Positions 17,928 through 26,357 of a stretch of DNA of 64,000 nucleotides are shown piece by piece. Source of the DNA: Methylocystis parvus OBBP (GTDB lineage: Bacteria > Pseudomonadota > Alphaproteobacteria > Rhizobiales > Beijerinckiaceae); contig NZ_CP092968.1 of NCBI RefSeq assembly GCF_027571405.1, positions 496,001-560,000 on the forward strand, given 5' to 3'. Positions within the stretch are counted from its first letter, which is position 1; every line of letters starts with the position of its first letter. Both the position numbers and the translations under genes were made by a program. The notes under the pieces are model-generated. The model worked only from the letters and a program-made list of their open reading frames with translations. It made no database searches and was not told where the DNA came from.

Positions 17928-18170
17928 TCAGCTGCAGGCTCCGCTCGGATCGCCCGCGCAATGCGGCATGAAACATTCATTGTACCAGACCGAATAGGGG
18001 ACCGTCGGCGCGGGATAGTCGACCGTCGGATTGATATTCGGCGGCGTGACGCATTTGCCGGTCGGGGCGCAGCGGACATGCCAGCAGAAGGCGGGAATTG
18101 CGCGGGCATGGCCCGACGCGAGGGCGAGCGCGGCCATGAAAATATAAGGAACGAAGCGCGCGACCGACAT
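17928..18170 (-). CDS. Small secreted cysteine-containing protein, unknown
   Basis: An 80-residue protein with a signal peptide (residues 1-24, ending GHARAIP). The mature part has five or six cysteines in 'FCWHVRCAPTGKC', 'WYNECFMPHCAGD' and the final 'GACS', suggesting a disulfide-stabilised periplasmic protein. The ATG chosen has GGAGG five bases upstream; an ATG four codons earlier lacks this. No family recognised. Confidence 0.6.
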   Translation of the reverse strand: MSVARFVPYIFMAALALASGHARAIPAFCWHVRCAPTGKCVTPPNINPTVDYPAPTVPYSVWYNECFMPHCAGDPSGACS

Positions 18171-18406
18171 TGCTGCCTCCAACGACGCCCCCTCGCCATC
18201 GGCGCTATGTGGGCGATTCCGGCGGGGCGACCATTCGGACCTTCCCCTGGCGGGCCGGCTTCAACGCGTCGGGCAGGGGATCTTTCTGACGAATGCCGAG
18301 GCGTTTCGCGCCGCGCCTGCAATTTTTACCGCGCCGCAGTCTTGCGCCTCTTCCCTTGAGCGCGGTCTTCGCCCATATCCGCCCCGACGCCATTGGAGGT
18401 CGCCTT

Positions 18407-18940
18407 ATGAAGACATGCAGATTTTTCGCTATTGCCCCGCTCGCTCTCGCCGCTCTTCTGGCCGCTGGCGTTGCGTCCGCGCAGGAGGGTCCCGACCTCG
18501 TCTTCCGCAAGTCGACCGATTTCAAGTTGCTGACGCCCAATGACAAGCTCGCGACCTATGTCGTCGACGATCCGCTGATCGACGGCGTCGCCTGCACCTA
18601 CACCGCCCATGAGAAGGGCGGCGTCGCCGGCATGTTCGGCGTCGCGGAGCAGACCTCGGAAGTCTCGCTCGCATGCAGCCAATATGGGCCGATCAAGCTG
18701 CGCGCCGGCAAGGAGAAGGAAAAGTTCAGCCAGGGCGATCTCGTCATCAGCGAGCGCCGGTCGCTGCTCTTCAAGCAGATGCACATTGCGCGCGGCTGCG
18801 ACGTGAAGCGCAACATGCTGGTCTACATGGTCTATTCGGATAAGCTCGTGGAAGGCTCGCCCGAGAACTCCACGGCCACCGTGGCGCTCCAGCCCTGGGG
18901 CGGGGCGGAGCCCGCCAAATGCGCGGATTGGGTGAAGTAA
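18407..18940 (+). CDS. creA: CreA family periplasmic protein
   Basis: A 177-residue protein with a signal peptide (1-25, ending GVASAQ). The mature part reads 'VFRKSTDFKLLTPNDKL', 'DDPLIDGVACTYTAHEKGG', 'GMFGVAEQTSEVSLACSQYG' and 'RSLLFKQMHIARG', which is the CreA pattern. Two conserved cysteines lie in VACTY and SLACS, with two more near the end. The biochemical role of CreA is unknown. The start is well marked by GGAGGT seven bases upstream of the ATG. Confidence 0.88.
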   Translation: MKTCRFFAIAPLALAALLAAGVASAQEGPDLVFRKSTDFKLLTPNDKLATYVVDDPLIDGVACTYTAHEKGGVAGMFGVAEQTSEVSLACSQYGPIKLRAGKEKEKFSQGDLVISERRSLLFKQMHIARGCDVKRNMLVYMVYSDKLVEGSPENSTATVALQPWGGAEPAKCADWVK

Positions 18941-18943
18941 GCC

Positions 18944-19282
18944 TTATTCCGAGCAGGAGACGATCGCCGCGCCCGGCTGCAGCGGCTGGCGCGGCGCGGC
19001 GGCGTCGATCGAGGCGGTGACGTCCTCGGCGCGGCCATAAGCCTTCGCCGGGCCGTGGCCATGCGACTCGCACCAGGCGTCGGCGACGATCTTGCCGCAG
19101 TCGGATTTCTGGGTCAGGCACTCGATGACGCCGTAGCCGTCCTGATCCAAGACGACGTAAGTCGCGAGCGGCGCCGCCTGGACGTTGGAATGATAGGCGG
19201 CGGAGACCAGAAGACCCGCGACGAGCGGCGCGGCGAGACGCGGCCAGAGCGACTTTTCGTATTTCGAAGAAAGAATGAACAT
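18944..19282 (-). CDS. Hypothetical exported protein
   Basis: About 112 residues. An N-terminal hydrophobic segment (about 15-30, 'LAAPLVAGLLVSAAYHSNVQ') looks like a signal sequence or anchor. The rest includes 'YVVLDQDGYGVIECLTQKSD' and 'IVADAWCESHGHGPAKAYG', with four Cys and several His. This resembles small exported proteins beside creA-like genes in Hyphomicrobiales, but I assign no family. It is convergent with creA, with only three bases between stop codons. The GTG two codons earlier is an alternative start. Confidence 0.6.
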   Translation of the reverse strand: MFILSSKYEKSLWPRLAAPLVAGLLVSAAYHSNVQAAPLATYVVLDQDGYGVIECLTQKSDCGKIVADAWCESHGHGPAKAYGRAEDVTASIDAAAPRQPLQPGAAIVSCSE

Positions 19283-19560
19283 GGCCACGCCCGTGAGTGG
19301 CCGCCCGAGACAATTGGCGGCGTCTCGAAGAGGTAGCGGGACGCAGTAAAATATGCGTTAAGTCGCCACGATCCCGCCTCAATTTCGCAGCGCGGCGCAC
19401 CCTTGACGGCGCGGCGCTTTCGGGCGCATGGTCTCGACCATGACGCTCAACTGCCGAATTTGCGGCCGGATCATTATCAGCTAGCGCCCCCGCTGGCCGG
19501 AGCCGTCACGTCCCTCAAACGACATGAAACGCGCCGGCCCGCCGGCCAACCGAGGTTTTC

Positions 19561-20976
19561 ATGTCGACGCCCGCGCTCAAGATCTACAACACGCTGACGC
19601 GAACGAAGGAGGTTTTCCAGCCCCTCGATCCCGCCAATGTGCGCATGTATGTCTGCGGACCGACGGTGTACGACTACGCCCATATCGGCAATGCGAGGCC
19701 GCTGATCGTCTTCGACGTGCTGTATCGGCTGCTGCGGCGTCTCTATGGCGAGCGCCACGTCAAATATGTGCGCAACATCACCGACGTCGACGACAAGATC
19801 AACGCCCGCGCGGCGGAACGCGGGATCACGATCCGCGAGCTGACCGAAGAGACGAACAGGGTCTTTCAGGAGGATGTGACGGCGCTGGGCTGCCTTCCGC
19901 CCGACGTGCAGCCGCGCGCGACCGAACATATCGCGCAGATGATCGCGATCATCGAAAGACTGATCGCGGGGGGCCATGCTTATGCGGCGGATGGTCATGT
20001 GCTGTTCGACGTGCCGTCGATGAAGGAATATGGCCGCCTCTCGCGTCGCTCTTTGGACGAGATGCTCGCCGGCGCCCGCGTGGACGTCGCGCCTTATAAG
20101 CGCGGCGACATGGATTTCGTTTTATGGAAACCGTCAAAGGAGACCGAGCCCGGTTGGGAGAGCCCTTGGGGCAGGGGGCGCCCGGGCTGGCATATCGAAT
20201 GCTCGGCGATGAGCTGGGCGCATTTAGGCGAAACCTTCGACATTCACGGCGGCGGCGTCGATCTCGTCTTTCCGCATCACGAAAACGAGATCGCGCAGAG
20301 CTGCTGCGCTTTTAGCCAGCCCGTAATGGCGAATTACTGGATGCATAACGGATTCCTGCAGGTCGAGGGCGAGAAGATGTCCAAGAGCCTGGGGAATTTC
20401 GTGACGATTCACGAGCTGCTGCATACGGAGAAATTTGGGGGGCGGAAGTGGCCGGGCGAGGTGCTGCGGCTCGCAATGTTGCGGACGCATTACAGGCAGC
20501 CGATCGATTGGACGGTGAAGGCGCTGGAGGAGGCGGAGTTAAGTCTAAAAAAATGGGCGATCGAGACTGGCGTTGTCGAGGTCGACGGGGATGGATTTGG
20601 CATGGGCTACGGTTCACCGGATGGTGACGGCTATGGCGGCGGCTTTGCTGGCGTTCGAATTGTTTTGGAAGCGTTGGAAGATGATTTGAATACGCCTTTC
20701 GCGCTGACCGCGATTCACGCAATTGAAGACTCACAAGAGCTCAAGGCCGCTCTCAACTTGATTGGCGTAAATGTTCGATCGTACGCTCGATGGGTTGAAG
20801 GCGAAAGGAGATCTGTGAATGTGGAGCATGTTTCCTCGCTCATTGCCGCCCGCCTCGCCGCCCGCCTCGCCAGGAACTGGGGAGAGTCCGATCGTATCCG
20901 CGATGAGCTTGCCGCGATGGGCATTGCGCTCAAGGACAATAAGGACGGCACGACGACGTGGGAGGTGAAGCGTTGA
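19561..20976 (+). CDS. cysS: Cysteinyl-tRNA synthetase
   Basis: A 471-residue class I synthetase. It has the N-terminal '[19 protein letters not shown]' with the HIGH-type motif, the later '[16 protein letters not shown]' and '[12 protein letters not shown]' zinc and cysteine-binding segments, and '[12 protein letters not shown]' (KMSKS). It charges tRNA-Cys with cysteine in the cytoplasm. Near residues 340-362, between the KMSKS region and '[13 protein letters not shown]', there is an unusual Gly/Asp/Tyr-rich insertion ('[20 protein letters not shown]'). The sequence before it is A/T-richer than the rest of the gene. A 185-bp palindromic module begins just after the stop. Confidence 0.95.
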   Translation: MSTPALKIYNTLTRTKEVFQPLDPANVRMYVCGPTVYDYAHIGNARPLIVFDVLYRLLRRLYGERHVKYVRNITDVDDKINARAAERGITIRELTEETNRVFQEDVTALGCLPPDVQPRATEHIAQMIAIIERLIAGGHAYAADGHVLFDVPSMKEYGRLSRRSLDEMLAGARVDVAPYKRGDMDFVLWKPSKETEPGWESPWGRGRPGWHIECSAMSWAHLGETFDIHGGGVDLVFPHHENEIAQSCCAFSQPVMANYWMHNGFLQVEGEKMSKSLGNFVTIHELLHTEKFGGRKWPGEVLRLAMLRTHYRQPIDWTVKALEEAELSLKKWAIETGVVEVDGDGFGMGYGSPDGDGYGGGFAGVRIVLEALEDDLNTPFALTAIHAIEDSQELKAALNLIGVNVRSYARWVEGERRSVNVEHVSSLIAARLAARLARNWGESDRIRDELAAMGIALKDNKDGTTTWEVKR

Positions 20977-20981
20977 GCGCG

Positions 20982-21167
20982 AACCCCACCCGGCCCGCTG
21001 CGCGGACCACCCTCCCCGTAAAGGGGAGGGATTGGAGCGGCGCCGTTGCGGCGCTTCCTGAAAGACTGATGCAGTCGCCAGAGTTGGGTGCGATCAGCAA
21101 TGTTGATGCAGCTCAATCCCTCCCCTTTACGGGGAGGGTGGCGCGCGAAGCGCGACGGGTGGGGTTC
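20982..21167. repeat. Palindromic module with terminal inverted repeats, left of DUF559 gene
   Basis: It begins AACCCCACCCG and ends with the exact complement CGGGTGGGGTT. Inside each end is a hairpin built on CCCTCCCC-GTAAA-GGGGAGGG, inverted at the other end, and between them lies a spacer starting GATTGGAGCGGCG. A homologous module in the same orientation lies just after the DUF559 gene. Confidence 0.8.
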
Positions 21168-21173
21168 TAAGCC

Positions 21174-21527
21174 ATGTCGGTGGTCAAAGCTCGTGCGTTG
21201 CGCAAGTCGATGACGCCCCAGGAAGTGAAGCTCTGGGTGCATCTGCGTCAGTTGCGGCCGCAGGGTTTCCACTTTCGCCGTCAGGCGCCGGTCGACGGCT
21301 ATATTCTCGACTTCGTCTGTTTCAAGCACAGGCTGATCGTCGAGGTCGACGGCTCGCAGCATGGGGAAGATCAGCAACTGGGCCACGACGCCCGGCGTGA
21401 CGCGCATTTCGCGGCGAACGGATTTGAGACGCTGCGGTTCTGGAACGCGGACGTGGATTTGAATTTGTCGGCCGTTGTCGAGACGATCATCGCGCGGGCG
21501 TATGAGAAGGTGGAGGAGGATTCCTGA
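21174..21527 (+). CDS. DUF559 endonuclease-domain protein (Vsr/restriction-like fold)
   Basis: A 117-residue protein with the DUF559 pattern: 'RALRKSMTPQEVKLWVHLRQ' at the N-terminus, 'GFHFRRQAPVDGYILDFVCF' and 'RLIVEVDGSQHGED' (the D...ExDG nuclease-like core), ending 'LRFWNADVDLNLSAVVETI'. DUF559 shares the PD-(D/E)XK-like Vsr fold, so a DNA nickase or nuclease is likely, but members are not biochemically defined. It lies exactly between two homologous palindromic modules, starting six bases after the left one and ending six bases before the right one. That placement suggests it belongs to a repeat-associated element. Confidence 0.82.
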   Translation: MSVVKARALRKSMTPQEVKLWVHLRQLRPQGFHFRRQAPVDGYILDFVCFKHRLIVEVDGSQHGEDQQLGHDARRDAHFAANGFETLRFWNADVDLNLSAVVETIIARAYEKVEEDS

Positions 21528-21533
21528 TGCGGG

Positions 21534-21716
21534 CCCCACCCGTCGCGCTTCACGCGCTGCCCTCCCCGCAAGGGGGAGGGATTGGAGCGGCGCGATTGCA
21601 GCTCATCCTGAAAGGCAAATGCGGTTGCCCGAGTTGGGCGTGATCAGAAATGTCGATACAGCCCAATCCCTCCCTTTTACGGGGAGGGCGGCCCGCAAAG
21701 CGGGCCGGGTGGGAGT
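21534..21716. repeat. Palindromic module, right of DUF559 gene
   Basis: Homologue of the left module in the same orientation: CCCCACCCG start, CCTCCCC-GCAAG-GGGGAGG hairpin, spacer GATTGGAGCGGCG... sharing many blocks such as GAGTTGGG and GATCAG with the left spacer, then the opposite hairpin and CGGGTGGGAGTT end. The two are clearly related but diverged. Confidence 0.78.
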
Positions 21717-21739
21717 TCGCAGGGTAAAGGGAGCAGGCC

Positions 21740-21874
21740 ATGGCCAACGAAGACTGGAAAAAGACGCTGCCGTTCAAGCGCCATTGGGCGGTTTATCTTC
21801 TCTTTAAACTCGCCGTGCTCGCCGGCGCCGCCTTTGTCGCGTGGCATATCATGCGCGCTTTCGAGGTCGTGTGA
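21740..21874 (+). CDS. Small single-helix membrane protein
   Basis: A 44-residue protein with a basic/amphipathic start ('NEDWKKTLPFKRHWAVY') and one transmembrane helix (about 17-38). It has a good ribosome-binding site (AAAGGGAGC) and its stop overlaps the start of the GNAT gene (TGATG), so it is a translated gene in that operon. No family recognised. Confidence 0.7.
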   Translation: MANEDWKKTLPFKRHWAVYLLFKLAVLAGAAFVAWHIMRAFEVV

Positions 21875-22371
21875 TGGCGTCGCCCGGGCTTCGGCCATTC
21901 CTTCCGAGCGACGCGCCGACGCTCGCCGCGCTTTTCCGCGCGAGCGTCGAGGAGCTGACGGCCGAGGATTACAGCGACGACCAGCGCGAGGCCTGGGCCT
22001 CTGTCGCTGACGATGAAGAGGCCTTCGCCAGGAAGCTTGCGGGCGAGCTTACGATCGTGGCGATCATCGGCGTAGAAATTGCCGGCTTCGCGTCTCTCAA
22101 GGACAACACGCTTTTCGACATGCTCTATGTGCGGCCCGATCTCGCGGGCCGGGGCGTGGGCTCGGCGCTCGCCGACGCGATCGAGAAGCTCGCCGGCGGG
22201 CGCGGGACGAAGAAGCTCACGGTCGAAGCCTCGGACGCCGCGCGGGAATTCTTCGCCGCGCGCTTCTATGTCGCGCAAAGCCGCAACACGGTGACGGTCG
22301 GCGGCGAATGGCTCGGCAATACGACGATGATCAAAGATCTGGCGGCGCCGCCCGCCTCGGGACCGCATTGA
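21874..22371 (+). CDS. GNAT family N-acetyltransferase
   Basis: A 165-residue GNAT protein: 'LRPFLPSDAPTLAALFRASV' at the N-terminus, then 'FASLKDNTLFDMLYVRPDLA' and the acetyl-CoA pyrophosphate loop 'AGRGVGSALADAI' near residue 95, ending with 'EFFAARFYVAQSRNTV'. It transfers an acetyl group to an unknown amine. It overlaps both neighbours by a base or a few bases (TGATG at the start, and its TGA shares the A of the cimA ATG), indicating a small-protein/GNAT/cimA operon. Confidence 0.85.
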   Translation: MASPGLRPFLPSDAPTLAALFRASVEELTAEDYSDDQREAWASVADDEEAFARKLAGELTIVAIIGVEIAGFASLKDNTLFDMLYVRPDLAGRGVGSALADAIEKLAGGRGTKKLTVEASDAAREFFAARFYVAQSRNTVTVGGEWLGNTTMIKDLAAPPASGPH

Positions 22372-23963
22372 TGACCAAGGAACGCGTCACGCTTTACGAT
22401 ACGACGCTGCGCGACGGCGCGCAGACGACGGGCGTCGATTTCTCGCTCGAGGACAAGCGGCAGATCGCCGCCATGCTCGACGATCTCGGGATCGACTATG
22501 TCGAGGGCGGCTATCCCGGCGCCAACGCCACAGACACGGAGTTTTTCGCGGACCGTCCAAAAATCAAGGCGCGCTTTTCCGCCTTCGGCATGACGCGCCG
22601 CCAGGGACGGTCGGTCGAGAACGACACGGGCGTCGCGGCGCTGCTCGACAGCGCGGCGGATGCGGTGACCTTTGTCGCCAAGAGCTGGGATTATCAGGTC
22701 AAGGTCGCCTTACGCTCCACGGAAGAAGACAATCTCGAGGGCATTACGCAGTCCGTAAGGCACGCCGTTTCGAAGAAGAAGGAGGTCGCGGTCGACTGCG
22801 AGCATTTCTTCGACGGCTTCAAGGCGAATCCGGATTATGCGCTCGCCTGCGCGAAGGCCGCCTATGACGCCGGCGCGCGCTGGGTCGTGCTGTGCGACAC
22901 GAATGGCGGCGCGCTGCCGCATGAGGTCGAGCGCATCGTCGCCGAAGTCATCAAGGTCATCCCCGGCGCCAGCGTCGGCGTGCATTGCCATGACGATACG
23001 GGGCAGGCGGTCGCCAATTCGCTTGCGGCGCTGCGCGCGGGCGCGCGGCAGATTCAGGGCACGCTGAACGGATTGGGCGAGCGTTGCGGCAACGCCAATC
23101 TCACGACGATCATTCCGACGCTGCTCCTGAAGGACGAGTTCGCGTCGCGCTTCGAGATCGGCGTGACGCAGGAAAAGCTCACCCATCTGACGCGCGTCAG
23201 CCATGCGCTGGACGAACTGCTCAACCGCGCGCCGAACCGCCATGCGCCCTATGTCGGCGCCAGCGCCTTCGCGACCAAAGCGGGCATTCACGCCTCGGCT
23301 GTGATGATCGACCCGAAAACCTATGAGCACGTCACGCCCGAAAGCGTCGGCAATCAGCGCCGTGTGCTGGTCTCCGATCAGGCGGGGCGCTCCAACATCA
23401 TTTCGGAGCTGACGCGTCTCGGCGTTCCGCTCGACAAGGACGATCCGCGCCTTTCGCGCCTGCTCGACGAGGTGAAGGAGAAGGAGGCGCAGGGCTACGC
23501 CTATGAAGGCGCCGACGCCTCCTTCTTCCTGCTGGCCAAGCGCGTGCTGGGCGAGGCGCCGCATTATTTCGACATTGAGCGCTACAGCGTCGCGGTGGAT
23601 CGCCGCTTCGCGCGCAACGGTTTCGAGGATCGCGGCGCCGAGGCGATCGTCAAGATCGCGGTTCATGGCGAAACGCGCATCTCGGCCGCCGAGGGCAACG
23701 GTCCCGTCAACGCGCTGGACCTCGCCTTGCGCAAGGATCTCGGCGCCTATCAGAAATATATAGACGACGTGCGGCTCGTGGATTACCGCGTCCGCGTCTT
23801 CCAGGGCGGCACGGACGCCGTGACGCGCGTGCTGGTGGAATGCGCCGATGGCGAGGGCGGCCGGTGGTCGACGGTGGGGGTCTCGGCGAACGTCATCGAC
23901 GCATCATTCGAGGCGATCGTGGACGCCATCAACTACAAGCTGCTCGTGTCTGGAGCGAAGTGA
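22371..23963 (+). CDS. cimA: Citramalate synthase (CimA-type)
   Basis: A 530-residue enzyme of the 2-isopropylmalate synthase/homocitrate synthase family. The TIM barrel starts 'ERVTLYDTTLRDGAQTTGVD' and holds the metal-binding 'VHCHDDTGQAVANS' and 'TLNGLGERCGNANL'. The C-terminal LeuA-type regulatory domain covers about 400-530. The length and N-terminal signature fit the CimA subfamily, which condenses pyruvate and acetyl-CoA into (R)-citramalate, an entry to isoleucine synthesis independent of threonine deaminase. A homocitrate or isopropylmalate role is the alternative. The ATG overlaps the preceding stop codon. Confidence 0.83.
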   Translation: MTKERVTLYDTTLRDGAQTTGVDFSLEDKRQIAAMLDDLGIDYVEGGYPGANATDTEFFADRPKIKARFSAFGMTRRQGRSVENDTGVAALLDSAADAVTFVAKSWDYQVKVALRSTEEDNLEGITQSVRHAVSKKKEVAVDCEHFFDGFKANPDYALACAKAAYDAGARWVVLCDTNGGALPHEVERIVAEVIKVIPGASVGVHCHDDTGQAVANSLAALRAGARQIQGTLNGLGERCGNANLTTIIPTLLLKDEFASRFEIGVTQEKLTHLTRVSHALDELLNRAPNRHAPYVGASAFATKAGIHASAVMIDPKTYEHVTPESVGNQRRVLVSDQAGRSNIISELTRLGVPLDKDDPRLSRLLDEVKEKEAQGYAYEGADASFFLLAKRVLGEAPHYFDIERYSVAVDRRFARNGFEDRGAEAIVKIAVHGETRISAAEGNGPVNALDLALRKDLGAYQKYIDDVRLVDYRVRVFQGGTDAVTRVLVECADGEGGRWSTVGVSANVIDASFEAIVDAINYKLLVSGAK

Positions 23964-24024
23964 CGTCTCTTGTGTTTCGACCGGGAGGCGCCGGCGATTG
24001 AAGCGTCGAGAGGCGTGGCCGAGG

Positions 24025-24465
24025 TCAGTTAGGCCGCTTCGCCTCTTCGGCTTTTCCCACCGCGTCCACCACGGCGTCGAAGGCCAGCATTGTCGAGCCA
24101 TGCCGGGCCTTGTAATCGCGCACCGGCTCCAGCACGGCGAGATCGCCCCATTTGCCCTCGGGGGGCGGGCCGTTTTCCTTCAGCATCTTGCGCAGGGCCT
24201 CGCGGGCCGCGCGCAGTTCCCCGGGGGTCGAGCCGACGATGTTGCGGGCCATGATCGAGGCGGAGGCCTGGCCCAGGGCGCAGGCTTTCAACTCGTGGGC
24301 GTAATCCGTCACGACGCCCTCGCTCAGCTTGAGGTCGACCGTGATGGTCGAGCCGCAGAGCTTAGAATAGCCCTTGGCGGTGGCGTCGGGGCTCTCCAGC
24401 CGGCCGAGGCGGGGGATATTGCCCGCAAGCTCAAGGATGCGGGCGTTATAGACATTGTCGAGCAT
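24025..24465 (-). CDS. Iron-sulfur cluster assembly scaffold protein (SufU/NifU-like)
   Basis: A 146-residue IscU/SufU-like protein: 'DNVYNARILELAGNIPRLGR' then 'GYSKLCGSTITVDLKLSEG' with the first cysteine, and 'ACALGQASASIMARNIVGS' with the second. The third cluster ligand found in canonical IscU is not obvious, as in the alphaproteobacterial form next to folE. Such scaffolds build [2Fe-2S] clusters for transfer to apoproteins. The ATG of MLDNVYN is chosen; upstream residues in the longer frame do not look coding. It is divergent from folE-hisI, a common arrangement in this order. Confidence 0.78.
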   Translation of the reverse strand: MLDNVYNARILELAGNIPRLGRLESPDATAKGYSKLCGSTITVDLKLSEGVVTDYAHELKACALGQASASIMARNIVGSTPGELRAAREALRKMLKENGPPPEGKWGDLAVLEPVRDYKARHGSTMLAFDAVVDAVGKAEEAKRPN

Positions 24466-24722
24466 ATCAGCGCAGGCTCTGGCGCGGGGCTTACCTTCGC
24501 TCCCGCTCCCCTCTATATAGCTAGGGGAGGGCGGTCGCGAAAGCGCTCGTCCCGGCGCAACGCCGAGGCGCCGCATTTCTTGCATTGGCTCTGGCGAAGT
24601 CTCGAATTCTCGCGGTTTCTCCTATCCGGAAAGGCGAAAAATCGAGGTTATGACCCATGCGCCTTGTCCGCATGGGGGAAAGCGTCGTGGGTTTTACGAC
24701 GCGATTGTCGAGGAGGCGCCAC

Positions 24723-25412
24723 ATGGATGACGTGGTTAAGACCTTTCCCGTTCGCCCCAGTTTTGAAGAAGACCGCAACGACGCCGTGTTAGATTCACCT
24801 TCCGCCAACCGCCCCGCCGAGCCGGCGAAGAAGAGCGTCGAACGCCCCAGCCGCGACGAGGCGGAGGCCGCCGTCCGCACCCTGCTGCGCTGGGCCGGCG
24901 ACGATCCCGACCGCGAGGGCCTGCTCGAAACGCCGCGCCGCGTGGTCAAGGCCTATGAGGAATTCTTCAAAGGCTACAATGAGACCCCGGACGAGGTTCT
25001 GTCCCGCATCTTCGAGGAGGTCGAGGGCTATGACGACCTCGTGCTCGTGCGCGACATTCCCTTCACCTCGCATTGCGAGCATCATGTCGTGCCCTTCGTC
25101 GGCAAGGCGCATATCGCCTATTATCCGACGGGCGGCGTCGTGGGCCTCTCCAAGCTTGCGCGCCTCGTCGACGTCTTCGCCAAGCGTCTGCAGACGCAGG
25201 AGGCGATGACGGCGCAGATCGCCGGCGCGATCGAGAGCCATCTCGTTCCGCGCGGCGTCGCCGTGCTGATCGAGGCCGAGCATATGTGCATGTCCATGCG
25301 CGGCGTGCTCAAGCAGGGCTCGTCCACCGTCACCGTGCGCTTCTCGGGCGTCTTCCAGGACGATCCGGGCCAGCAGGCGCATTTCTACACGCTGCTGCGC
25401 GGCGCCCGCTAA
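24723..25412 (+). CDS. folE: GTP cyclohydrolase I
   Basis: A 229-residue enzyme. It has '[19 protein letters not shown]', the zinc/active-site '[20 protein letters not shown]', '[20 protein letters not shown]' and '[15 protein letters not shown]', which contains the second zinc cysteine. It converts GTP to 7,8-dihydroneopterin triphosphate, the first step of folate and pterin synthesis. The start is the ATG with GGAGG six bases upstream. The stop overlaps the hisI start (TAATG). Confidence 0.95.
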   Translation: MDDVVKTFPVRPSFEEDRNDAVLDSPSANRPAEPAKKSVERPSRDEAEAAVRTLLRWAGDDPDREGLLETPRRVVKAYEEFFKGYNETPDEVLSRIFEEVEGYDDLVLVRDIPFTSHCEHHVVPFVGKAHIAYYPTGGVVGLSKLARLVDVFAKRLQTQEAMTAQIAGAIESHLVPRGVAVLIEAEHMCMSMRGVLKQGSSTVTVRFSGVFQDDPGQQAHFYTLLRGAR

Positions 25413-25798
25413 TGGCGGGCGACAAGGAGCTGGAGGAGGGGGCGGCGTTTACGCCCCGCTTCGACGCGAACGGCCTCATCGTCTGCGTGACGGTGGAGGC
25501 CGCGACGCGCGAGATCCTCATGGTCGCCTATATGAACCAGCTCGCGCTCGACAAGACGATCGAGACCGGCGTCGCGCATTACTGGTCGCGTTCGCGCGGC
25601 GCGCTTTGGCGCAAGGGCGACACGTCCGGCCAGGTTCAGCGCGTCGTCTCGCTTTCGGTCGATTGCGATCAGGACGCCATCCAGCTCATGGTCGAGGCGG
25701 GCGGCGACGGCAAGGCCTGCCATACGGGCCGCAAATCCTGTTTCTATCGCAAGCTCGCGACCGAGGGCGGCGCGAGGCGGCTCGTCTTCGCCGAGTAG
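25412..25798 (+). CDS. hisI: Phosphoribosyl-AMP cyclohydrolase
   Basis: A 128-residue HisI: 'PRFDANGLIVCVTVEAATRE' then 'AHYWSRSRGALWRKGDTSG', 'SVDCDQDAIQL' and the zinc-binding 'GKACHTGRKSCFYR'. It opens the adenine ring of PR-AMP in histidine biosynthesis, as a stand-alone protein without the HisE domain. Its start overlaps the folE stop, so the two cyclohydrolases are translationally coupled. Confidence 0.95.
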   Translation: MAGDKELEEGAAFTPRFDANGLIVCVTVEAATREILMVAYMNQLALDKTIETGVAHYWSRSRGALWRKGDTSGQVQRVVSLSVDCDQDAIQLMVEAGGDGKACHTGRKSCFYRKLATEGGARRLVFAE

Positions 25799-25884
25799 AA
25801 CGCGATGTGCCGCCGCGCACGGCGGCCGGGCGCGGAGCCCGCTACTCTCCAGCCATCAACTAAGAAATGGCAGGGAGCGTAGAA

Positions 25885-26160
25885 ATGTTCGCCACCATCC
25901 AGCGCCTGATCGAGCAGGAAACCCGGGTCGCCGTCGCCGACGGAAAGCTCGCCGCGGATGCGGACCTCTATTCCCTGGGCATGACGTCGTTCGACGCGAT
26001 CCGCCTTCTCGTCGCCGTTGAGCGCGAATTTCAGGTCGAATTCCCTCGCGACGCCCTCAATCGCAAGAGCATGGCGTCGATCGAAGCGATCGCGGTTTCG
26101 GTGCTGGCGCTTTGGCAGCTCGAAATGGAGCCGCCGAGGGCCCTGCGTCAGGCGGCGTAA
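25885..26160 (+). CDS. Acyl carrier protein-like (phosphopantetheine-binding)
   Basis: A 91-residue acyl-carrier-type protein: 'IQRLIEQETRVAVADGKLAA' then 'ADLYSLGMTSFDAIRLLVAV'. Ser35 in GMTSF sits where phosphopantetheine attaches, within an MTS context instead of the usual DSL. The ATG with GGGAG upstream is chosen; an in-frame ATG six codons earlier lacks one. No synthetase, ligase or fatty-acid gene is adjacent, so the partner is unknown. A clear terminator follows. Confidence 0.78.
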   Translation: MFATIQRLIEQETRVAVADGKLAADADLYSLGMTSFDAIRLLVAVEREFQVEFPRDALNRKSMASIEAIAVSVLALWQLEMEPPRALRQAA

Positions 26161-26195
26161 GCGCGCCGCCCGTCCTCTTTTCCTCCCAGCCTCCC

Positions 26196-26221
26196 AGCCC
26201 GGCCCGCGCCGGGCTTTTTTG
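26196..26221 (+). terminator. Rho-independent terminator after the acyl carrier gene
   Basis: Eight-bp stem AGCCCGGC/GCCGGGCT, loop CCGC, followed by six T residues. Confidence 0.85.
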
Positions 26222-26357
26222 TGTTGCGGCGCGCAACATGAGGCATGGCGGTCTGAAATAAGGTTAACCTTCTAGACATTTTCCGAGCGCAGCCTCGCTC
26301 CCATATAAAAAAATCAAAATCCTCGGGTAGAGAGACGACTGAGCGGGAATATATGCG

